A stretch of 5,670 bases of DNA, taken from the NCBI GenBank assembly GCA_011049465.1, contig DSBP01000232.1, positions 1 to 5,670 on the forward strand. The letters are read 5' to 3'. This document shows, piece after piece, positions 1-4,812 of the stretch. Source of the DNA: a bacterium. Lineage in GTDB: Bacteria > Oederibacteriota > PGYV01 > DSBP01. Both the position numbers and the translations under genes were made by a program. Every line of letters starts with the position of its first letter. Position 1 is the stretch's first letter. The notes under the pieces were generated by a model. That model saw nothing but the letters and a program-made list of their open reading frames with translations, had not been told where the DNA came from and did no database searches.

Positions 1-1560
1 CATTTTTATGACCCTGTCAAGGAGAGCAGGGTTATATTTATTTTTTAATTCCGCGAAGACGCGGTCTTTTTCGACATAGTCCTCTATTATTGCGTCGAGA
101 AGCCCGTAAGGCGGCAGCGTGTCCCGGTCCTTCTGGTTATGGCGCAGTTCCGCAGTAGGAGCCTTCTTCAGTATGTTCGCGGGAATCAGGCTGTATCCGG
201 CTTTTTTATTTCTCATTTTGCACAGCGAATATACAAGGGTCTTTGGAACGTCTTTTAAAACGGCAAACCCGCCGGCCATGTCTCCGTAAAGCGTGGCGTA
301 ACCTGTTGACATCTCGCTTTTGTTGCCTGTTGTAAGCACCAGCCAGTTGAATTTGTTTGAGAGCGCCATGATAATATTTCCGCGTATCCTTGACTGGAGG
401 TTTTCCTCGGCGGTATTTTGGGGAAGCCCTTTAAAGAAACCGGAAAGTTTTTCAAGATAGAGGCCAAAAATTTCCTGAATGGGCACGGACTGAAGTTTTA
501 TTCCCAGGTTTTTTGAGAGTTTAAAAGCGTCATTATAGGATTCTTTTGAGGAATATTTTGAAGGCATATACACAAGGGATACATTTTCAGGGCCTATTGC
601 ATCCGCGGCAATCACCGAAACAAGCGTTGAATCAACGCCGCCGCTCAGGGCCACAAGAGCTTTTTTAAAGCCGTTTTTAATTATATAATCGCGAGTGCCG
701 AGTTTAAGCGCCTCATAAATTTCCTCAACGCGCGATACCGGCTTATATGATGATATATTGATTTTTTTGGGGCTGTTTTTCAGGGAGGAAAAAATTACAG
801 GAAGGCTGCAGGGCGTCCTGCGCGGTTTTCCTGCCGGAAGGTCAATTACAAGGGAATATTCGGCGAATTGCCACCCCTGTGAAAGTATCTCCCCTTTTTT
901 GTTTATTACAAGAGAGTGGCCGTCAAAGATGAGCTCATCCTGCCCCCCCACCAGATTACAGTAGAGAATAGTGGCTCCGTAATGGGCCGCCTTTTTTTTA
1001 AGGAGAAGCACCCGTTCTTTCCACTTTTCCGCGTGATAAGGCGACGCGCTGATGTTGATAATATAATCTGTTTTGCCTCTGACGGCCTCAAGCGGCGCGC
1101 ATTCAGACCACAGGTCCTCGCAGACAGTAACCGCAACAGGCGTGCCTGCCGCGCTGAATATCAGGGGCGCTGTGCCCGGTTCAAAGTAGCGTTTTTCGTC
1201 AAATACGCCGTAGTTAGGCAGGTTTATTTTATTATATACGGCCTTTACTTTTTTATTGTTTATTACCGCGGCAGAGTTGAACTTTTTACCGCCCCGGCTG
1301 TTGACAAAACCGGCCACGGCTGTTATGTCCGGTATTTCCGAAGCGATTTTACTGATGGCCGCCATATTTTTTTTTATGAAGCCTTTTTTAAGAAGCAGGT
1401 CCTCCGGCGGATATCCTGTGACTGCAAGCTCGGGAAACACAACAATATCGCAGCCGCGGGAAAACGCGGCGCGGGCTCCTGAGATGACAGCCTGCGTGTT
1501 GCCCGGAATATCCCCTACTGTGGCGTTTATCTGTGACAGGCAGAACCTTATTTTTTTCAT
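1..1560 (-). CDS. nadE: Glutamine-dependent NAD+ synthetase, 3' end outside window
   Basis: It makes NAD+ from nicotinate adenine dinucleotide, ATP and glutamine-derived ammonia in the cytosol. I translated 520 codons with no stop; the frame is still open at base 1, so probably only a short C-terminal tail is missing. Residues 1 to about 260 are a nitrilase-type glutaminase domain with the triad E44 (in FPELAVTGYPPEDLL), K111 (in KINLPNYGVFDE) and C147 (in VCEDLW). From about residue 280 follows the synthetase domain: ATP PP-loop SGGVDST (306-312), ENLQSRIRG (386-394), TTGNKSE (410-416), LYGDMAGGFAVLKDVPK (424-440) and AELRHNQ with LPPY (470-485). No catalytic residue is missing. The ATG overlaps the upstream ligase stop (ATGA). 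I see no strong Shine-Dalgarno site, so translation is probably coupled to the ligase. Family assignment is very secure. Confidence 0.97.
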   Translation of the reverse strand, partial: MKKIRFCLSQINATVGDIPGNTQAVISGARAAFSRGCDIVVFPELAVTGYPPEDLLLKKGFIKKNMAAISKIASEIPDITAVAGFVNSRGGKKFNSAAVINNKKVKAVYNKINLPNYGVFDEKRYFEPGTAPLIFSAAGTPVAVTVCEDLWSECAPLEAVRGKTDYIINISASPYHAEKWKERVLLLKKKAAHYGATILYCNLVGGQDELIFDGHSLVINKKGEILSQGWQFAEYSLVIDLPAGKPRRTPCSLPVIFSSLKNSPKKINISSYKPVSRVEEIYEALKLGTRDYIIKNGFKKALVALSGGVDSTLVSVIAADAIGPENVSLVYMPSKYSSKESYNDAFKLSKNLGIKLQSVPIQEIFGLYLEKLSGFFKGLPQNTAEENLQSRIRGNIIMALSNKFNWLVLTTGNKSEMSTGYATLYGDMAGGFAVLKDVPKTLVYSLCKMRNKKAGYSLIPANILKKAPTAELRHNQKDRDTLPPYGLLDAIIEDYVEKDRVFAELKNKYNPALLDRVIKM

Positions 1561-3092
1561 CTTTGTTCGTTTATTATGCGCCTTATCTCGCGTTTTAAAA
1601 CTTTTCCTGTGCCCGTCCTCGGAAGCTCGTCCCAGAATTCAAACCTGTGAGGAACTTTGAACGGGGCCACCGCGCTGCGGCAGAATTTTTTAAGTTCTGT
1701 ATCAGTCGCAAAAGCGCCTTCCTTGAGTTTGATGACCCCTATAGGAATCTCGCCGTGAGACAGGTCTGTTTTTCCGACGACAGAGGCGTCTGCCACGGCA
1801 GGATGGCTGTAAAGAACCTCCTCGACCTCCCGCGGGTACATGTTCATTCCGTTTGTTATGATGAGGTCCTTTTTCCTGTCAAGTATGTAAATATATCCGT
1901 CCTTATCCTTTTTGCCGATGTCGCCCGTATAAAGCCATCCGTCCTTAATTATTTCTTTTGTCTCTTCTTCCTTATTATAGTAGCCTTTCATTACATTTGG
2001 CCCATTTACAATAATCTCGCCTATTGATTCCAGAGGCAGGATAACGCCGTTCTCGTCGGTTATTTCTGCCTGCACACCGGGTATTGGGGGGCCTACTGAG
2101 CCTGCTTTTCTTACGCCGTCAAGCGGGTTAACCGATACTATGGGAGACGCCTCAGAGAGGCCGTAGCCTTCCATAAGGGGAACTTTGAATTTTTCCTCAA
2201 ATTTTTTCAGAACCTCCGCAGCCAAAGGCGCGGCTCCTGACACGCATACCCTGAGCGGAGTTATCTTCAGGTAAAGGCCGAGGAGAAATTTGTTGAATCT
2301 TTTTGAAGCAAGCACGTTATAGACAGTCGGTATCGCCACAAAAATTGTTATCCTGTCTTTTATAAGCGCTTTGACTATTTTCCCGAAGGGCTGGATTGAT
2401 TTGATTATGGTGAGGTGGCACATGCAGTAAAGCGGAATCAGGACGCATACGGTAAAACTGAACGCGTGAAACATGGGCAGGAAAATAATGAACCTGTCAT
2501 TTTTGCTGATGTGTATGGCGCTGATTCCTGACTCGACATTTGAGATTAGGTTCTTATGGGTAAGCATCGCGCCTTTGGGCCTGCCTGTTGTGCCTGAAGT
2601 ATAAATAATCACGGCTGTGTCATTATCGTTTATTGAAATATGGGGAACGGGTTCGTCCCTGTAAACACAATCAAATTCAGTATATTGAAGTGCGTCAAGC
2701 GGGCCTGCTGATACTATGTTTGTAAGAGCCTGCATCCTGTTTGATTTGAAATCCTTAAGAACAGGGCTAAAATCAGAAGAGGTGATAAAAATTTTTGTCT
2801 TGCTGTCGTCAAGTATGTAAACAATCTCATCGAGCTTAAGGAATGTGTTAAGGGGAACCGCTTCCGCGCCGAGCATGACAGTTCCAAAGTAGGCGATGAG
2901 AAACTCAAAACTGTTATTTAACAGAATGGCAACTTTATCTGTTTTTTTCACGCCCATGGCCTTTAATCCGGCGGCGAACCTGCGGGATTTTTCCCTGAAA
3001 TCACCGAAAGAAAGGCTATCTTTTTCGTATACAAGGAATTTTTTTGAGGCTGCCTGGTCAGCCGCTCTGTTAAGGATTTCAACAAGGTTCAT
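1557..3092 (-). CDS. AMP-forming long-chain fatty acyl-CoA ligase (LcfB-like)
   Basis: It activates a carboxylic acid, probably a fatty acid, to an acyl-adenylate and then an acyl-CoA. The 511-residue length fits bacterial LcfB/FadD-type ligases. Motifs in order: ATP/phosphate loop YTSGTTGRPKG (164-174), LPMFHAFSFTVC (205-216), EGYGLSEASP (308-317), GPNVMKGYY (364-372), WLYTGD (386-391), hinge-region DRKKDLI (405-411), NMYPREVEEVLYSHP (417-431), and the C-terminal catalytic lysine K497 in PRTGTGK. From memory, GYGLSEASP, PNVMKGYY and YPREVEEVLYSHP closely match Bacillus subtilis LcfB. No signal peptide is seen. The open frame extends 91 codons upstream to 3365, but I chose the ATG at 3092: it has GGGAGG five bases upstream, and the extension runs through repeat DNA and lacks family similarity. 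Acyl chain length cannot be read from sequence; aryl or other acid substrates remain possible. Confidence 0.93.
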   Translation of the reverse strand: MNLVEILNRAADQAASKKFLVYEKDSLSFGDFREKSRRFAAGLKAMGVKKTDKVAILLNNSFEFLIAYFGTVMLGAEAVPLNTFLKLDEIVYILDDSKTKIFITSSDFSPVLKDFKSNRMQALTNIVSAGPLDALQYTEFDCVYRDEPVPHISINDNDTAVIIYTSGTTGRPKGAMLTHKNLISNVESGISAIHISKNDRFIIFLPMFHAFSFTVCVLIPLYCMCHLTIIKSIQPFGKIVKALIKDRITIFVAIPTVYNVLASKRFNKFLLGLYLKITPLRVCVSGAAPLAAEVLKKFEEKFKVPLMEGYGLSEASPIVSVNPLDGVRKAGSVGPPIPGVQAEITDENGVILPLESIGEIIVNGPNVMKGYYNKEEETKEIIKDGWLYTGDIGKKDKDGYIYILDRKKDLIITNGMNMYPREVEEVLYSHPAVADASVVGKTDLSHGEIPIGVIKLKEGAFATDTELKKFCRSAVAPFKVPHRFEFWDELPRTGTGKVLKREIRRIINEQR

Positions 3093-3097
3093 AAAAG

Positions 3098-3103
3098 CCT
3101 CCC
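3098..3103 (-). promoter_or_regulatory. Ribosome binding site of the acyl-CoA ligase
   Basis: GGGAGG on the minus strand, five bases before the ATG at 3092. This site decides the start codon against the 91-codon upstream extension of the open frame. Confidence 0.8.
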
Positions 3104-3142
3104 TTCGGTTTTTATATACGCACAGTTTTCGTGAACATTCCC

Positions 3143-3172
3143 ATTTTACCCGCAAAATGCCTGTTTTAGCAA
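3143..3172 (-). promoter_or_regulatory. Candidate sigma-70-type promoter for the ligase-nadE unit
   Basis: On the minus strand, TTGCTA (3172-3167) and TAAAAT (3148-3143) resemble -35 and -10 boxes, separated by 18 bases. Transcription would start near 3136, giving a leader of about 40 bases before the ATG at 3092. The spacing is good, but boxes of this quality also arise by chance in A/T-rich DNA. Confidence 0.4.
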
Positions 3173-3192
3173 GAACTTTCTGGTTTGCCGCA

Positions 3193-3220
3193 ACCGGCGC
3201 AGCCGGTAACCTCTCGGTTA
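3193..3220. promoter_or_regulatory. Two adjacent hairpins upstream of the candidate promoter
   Basis: ACCGGC (3193-3198) pairs with GCCGGT (3202-3207) over a three-base loop. Immediately after it, TAACC (3207-3211) pairs with GGTTA (3216-3220) over a four-base loop; T3207 is shared. They lie about 20 bases upstream of the candidate -35 box. They could be a protein-binding palindrome, a leader structure if transcription starts further upstream, or repeat debris. Confidence 0.35.
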
Positions 3221-3229
3221 TGACGGTGT

Positions 3230-3251
3230 ATTCCGGCCTTTGCAGGCGAAT
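3230..3251. repeat. REP-like hairpin
   Basis: ATTC (3230-3233) and GCC (3236-3238) pair with GGC (3245-3247) and GAAT (3248-3251) around a six-base loop, with a two-base bulge. On the minus strand it reads TTGGATTCGCCTGC and on to GGAAT, resembling the common intergenic 'ggattcccgcc...gggaatgac' palindromes of many bacteria. Its role is unknown. Confidence 0.4.
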
Positions 3252-3273
3252 CCAATAAAATAGTTTAAATTTG

Positions 3274-3298
3274 GAATTTGCAATTTGCAAGTTAGTAC
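3274..3298 (+). repeat. A/T-rich tract before the left direct repeat
   Basis: GAATTTGCAATTTGCAAGTT followed by AGTAC; ATTTGCA occurs twice, seven bases apart. The tract resembles 3614-3639, which precedes the other direct-repeat copy and ends AAGTTAATAC. Confidence 0.5.
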
Positions 3299-3344
3299 AA
3301 ATACAGGAAGACAAGACGCTTTTTTCTGTTTTTTGCAGGTTGCT

Positions 3345-3384
3345 AAACAACCTTTGCCTTAACACCCACTGACGCAGGACGGGG
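3345..3384 (+). repeat. Direct repeat, left copy
   Basis: A 40-base unit beginning AAACAACCTTTGCC, with CACTGACGC in the middle and ending ACGGGG. It recurs at 3647-3686. Its last eight bases belong to the left arm of the inverted-repeat element. Confidence 0.7.
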
Positions 3385-3587
3385 TAGGCAGTGGAAAATT
3401 TCGTCGAGAACTCAGGGCGCGTCTGTGCTGTGCGCTATTCAACGCCATCCCAAACATCAATGCACTTCAGCGGTGAAGACGCCCTAAAACCAGCGCAAGC
3501 CTAATCGCGGCCATTTACGAGTCAACAGAATGACCGGACTCACCGCCGATGTAAATCGACGAAATTTCTCCGCTGCCTGCCCCGTCC
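3377..3587. repeat. 211-base long-inverted-repeat element (MITE-like or structured RNA)
   Basis: The arms are 3377-3407 (starting GGACGGGGTAGGCAGTGG) and 3556-3587 (ending CTGCCTGCCCCGTCC). Aligned as inverted repeats they match at 29 of 32 positions, with one single-base gap and two substitutions. A weaker match continues outwards to about 3365 and 3601. No obvious target-site duplication flanks it. It contains no convincing reading frame. The interior holds further complementary segments (3414-3424 with 3477-3485; 3431-3436 with 3492-3497). Both substitutions would be G.U pairs in plus-strand RNA. A decayed or non-autonomous transposable element and a non-coding RNA gene are both possible; I did not recognise a known RNA family. 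Confidence 0.7.
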
Positions 3588-3613
3588 CACCTCAAGTGAG
3601 GCAATTGAAAACT

Positions 3614-3639
3614 GAAATTTGAAAGTTTAAAGTTAATAC
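3614..3639 (+). repeat. A/T-rich tract before the right direct repeat
   Basis: GAAATTTGAAAGTTTAAAGT followed by TAATAC. It is a diverged counterpart of 3274-3298. The shared order (A/T tract, then CAACCTTTGCC unit) suggests a longer duplicated module that has diverged or been interrupted. Confidence 0.5.
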
Positions 3640-3646
3640 GATTGCA

Positions 3647-3686
3647 AAACAACCTTTGCCGTAAAAACACTGACGCTTAAACGGGG
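3647..3686 (+). repeat. Direct repeat, right copy
   Basis: Second copy of the unit at 3345-3384, in the same orientation. AAACAACCTTTGCC, CACTGACGC and ACGGGG are identical; the linkers between them differ. Downstream the similarity to the inverted-repeat arm decays, as if this were an eroded third arm. Confidence 0.7.
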
Positions 3687-3695
3687 GGATAAGCG
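3663..3695 (-). terminator. Weak candidate terminator after the aroE operon
   Basis: On the minus strand CGCTTA (3695-3690) and TAAGCG (3679-3674) form a perfect six-base stem over a ten-base loop, and TTTTT follows six bases later (3667-3663). The stem is short and the T-run displaced, so termination would be poor. It is the only candidate seen between the two minus-strand units. Confidence 0.25.
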
Positions 3696-3729
3696 GGAGG
3701 AGCTTAAATTATCCTCCTGCCGTTTTTAT
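3693..3729 (+). terminator. Terminator-like hairpin reading the plus strand
   Basis: GCGGGAGGA (3693-3701) pairs with TCCTCCTGC (3712-3720) with one mismatch and a ten-base loop, followed by CGTTTTTAT. The T-run follows only in the plus direction, although all genes here are on the minus strand. The hairpin covers the last codons and stop of the 76-residue gene. It could end a plus-strand transcript from the repeat region. Confidence 0.5.
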
Positions 3730-3934
3730 ATTTGGCGTGCGGGATGAGTTTTTTCTTTTTTTCCATGAGGTTCTCCTCAACCTCATGCTCCTTTTCATGA
3801 AGCACATCCATAAATTTTTTCTTTTCTTTCTGCGGTTTTTTCGGCGGCTTCCTCTGCAGGTTTGCCTGCTCATTTATCCGCAGGTTTTCGCTGCCGTAAT
3901 CAATGCGCCTGATTTTGTCAATGCCATCCGCCAT
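3704..3934 (-). CDS. Small highly charged protein, unknown function
   Basis: I do not recognise this 76-residue protein. I chose the ATG at 3934 because GGAGGTG lies six bases upstream, an almost ideal ribosome binding site; an in-frame ATG at 3967 would run into the end of aroE and lacks such a site. The protein begins MADGIDKIRRIDYGSENL. It has a basic, proline-containing stretch around residues 28-39 (RKPPKKPQKEKK), then a charged stretch at about 40-65 rich in Glu and Lys that is probably helical (MDVLHEKEHEVEENLMEKKKKL), and ends KYKNGRRII. There is no membrane segment, signal peptide, cysteine or metal motif. The composition would fit a nucleic-acid- or protein-binding adaptor, but that is only inference. 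It starts 19 bases after the aroE stop, so it is probably the last gene of that operon. Its 3' end lies inside a hairpin (3693-3720). Confidence 0.75.
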   Translation of the reverse strand: MADGIDKIRRIDYGSENLRINEQANLQRKPPKKPQKEKKKFMDVLHEKEHEVEENLMEKKKKLIPHAKYKNGRRII

Positions 3935-3940
3935 AAGAAG

Positions 3941-3947
3941 CACCTCC
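3941..3947 (-). promoter_or_regulatory. Ribosome binding site of the 76-residue gene
   Basis: GGAGGTG on the minus strand, six bases before the ATG at 3934. It is the strongest Shine-Dalgarno match in the window; it supports the small gene being real and decides its start. Confidence 0.8.
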
Positions 3948-3953
3948 AAAACC

Positions 3954-4793
3954 TTATTTGACTCCACGTACCCTGGCTAAAGCCCTTACTACTGTCTTAT
4001 AATCGCTGTTTCTTCCTGTCCAGAGTTTAAAGGAATCCATACCCTGATATATCAGCATATCAAGCCCGTTGATTATGCGCGCCCCTTTTTTTTGCGCGTT
4101 TTTAAGAAGAGGGGTTTTTGGCGGGTTGTATATTATGTCATATACAACCGCGGTTTTTTTAAGCCTGCTTATTTTGTACGGCGCGCTTTTTCCGTTCATA
4201 CCGACAGAAGTGGCGTTTATTATCAGGTCAGCGGCGGCGATTACATCGTCCTTTGCGGCTGATTTTACAAGGGTGCCCATGCAGACATTTTTAAGCCTTA
4301 TCTTTTCGGCGAGGTTTTCAATCATCGGGATGTCTATATTATATATGTGAAATTCCTTGGGTTTCTGCATATTTATCGCATAGGCGACAGCATGCGCGGC
4401 GCCGCCGGCGCCGAACATCACCACCTTTTTATCCTTAAGTTTAATCTTTTTTTCTTTAAGCGTCCTTAAAAATCCCGTGTAGTCGGTATTGTAGCCGATG
4501 AGCCCGGATTTTTTATTAACTATGGTATTTACGGCGCCGATTGCCCGTGCTGCCCTGTCAACGCGGTCAAGATACCTCATAACAGCCTGCTTGTAGGGGA
4601 TCGTGACGTTCACTCCCGCTATTTTTTCCGTTTTTATTCTTTTTATCATAGCCTTAAGTTCGCCGGGTTTTGTTTCATAGACAAGATATTCCCTGTTCAT
4701 CCTGTATTTTTTATACACCGTGTTGTGCATTGCGGGCGAGAGAGTGTGCGATAACGGAAATCCGATTATGCCTGTTGCCTGCTTCTTCTGCAT
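3954..4793 (-). CDS. aroE: Shikimate dehydrogenase
   Basis: It reduces 3-dehydroshikimate to shikimate in the chorismate pathway, in the cytosol. At 279 residues it is normal length. The N-terminal substrate domain has GFPLSHTLSPAMHN (11-24; S15 and S19 contact shikimate), GVNVTIPYK (60-68) with catalytic K68, GAVNTIV (86-92) and YNTDYTGF (101-108) with catalytic D104. The nucleotide domain has the Rossmann loop GAGGAAHAV (128-136) and NATSVGM (193-199). The C-terminal YQGMDSFKLWTG (249-260) carries the conserved Q250. The usual NADP-selecting NRT motif after beta-2 is replaced by YNID (151-154), ending in an acidic residue, which hints at NAD+ use. The ATG at 4793 has GAGGAG five bases upstream. 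It sits 19 bases after the upstream gene and 19 before the small gene, consistent with one transcript. Confidence 0.96.
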   Translation of the reverse strand: MQKKQATGIIGFPLSHTLSPAMHNTVYKKYRMNREYLVYETKPGELKAMIKRIKTEKIAGVNVTIPYKQAVMRYLDRVDRAARAIGAVNTIVNKKSGLIGYNTDYTGFLRTLKEKKIKLKDKKVVMFGAGGAAHAVAYAINMQKPKEFHIYNIDIPMIENLAEKIRLKNVCMGTLVKSAAKDDVIAAADLIINATSVGMNGKSAPYKISRLKKTAVVYDIIYNPPKTPLLKNAQKKGARIINGLDMLIYQGMDSFKLWTGRNSDYKTVVRALARVRGVK

Positions 4794-4798
4794 AAAAA

Positions 4799-4804
4799 CT
4801 CCTC
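4799..4804 (-). promoter_or_regulatory. Ribosome binding site of aroE
   Basis: GAGGAG on the minus strand, five bases before the ATG at 4793, lying in the 19-base gap after the tldE/pmbA-type gene. Confidence 0.75.
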
Positions 4805-4812
4805 GTAAAATA

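Larger units (their letters stand above)
3093..3703. other. 611-base intergenic region without a protein gene
   Basis: In gene order it contains the terminator-like hairpins next to the small gene, the right direct repeat, its A/T tract, the long-inverted-repeat element, the left direct repeat with its own hairpin (AGGTTG 3337-3342 with CAACCT 3348-3353), a second A/T tract, the REP-like and tandem hairpins, and the candidate ligase promoter. Open frames crossing it show no family similarity; the in-frame extension of the ligase to 3365 is judged spurious. No tRNA or known riboswitch was recognised. Confidence 0.7.

Noticed and set aside
1367..1375. A9, A8 (992-999) and G7 (943-949) homopolymers in nadE, read on the minus strand, as phase-variation or frameshift sites
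   Set aside because: The nadE frame and all motifs are intact across them; A-runs follow from the AAA lysine codon bias.
916..1482. 188-codon plus-strand open frame
   Set aside because: It is the antisense shadow of the nadE glutaminase domain, with no family similarity or ribosome site of its own.
3180..3250. Cyclic-di-GMP-I (GEMM) riboswitch, suggested by TGCAAAGGCC and GGCAAACC on the minus strand
   Set aside because: The elements occur in the wrong order and the conserved junction and tetraloop receptor are absent.
3093..3365. 91-codon N-terminal extension of the acyl-CoA ligase
   Set aside because: It runs through promoter-like and repeat DNA, lacks similarity to the family, and the internal ATG at 3092 has a strong Shine-Dalgarno site and matches the normal family N-terminus.
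3488..3619. Short plus-strand open frame through the right half of the inverted-repeat element (protein fragment NQRKPNRGHLRVNRMTG)
   Set aside because: No start with a ribosome site, no recognisable family, and it follows the inverted-repeat arm; probably a chance open frame.
3345..3690. Integron attC sites or a CRISPR array
   Set aside because: The repeats lack the paired RYYYAAC/GTTRRRY core sites of attC, and two diverged copies 300 bases apart do not make a CRISPR array.
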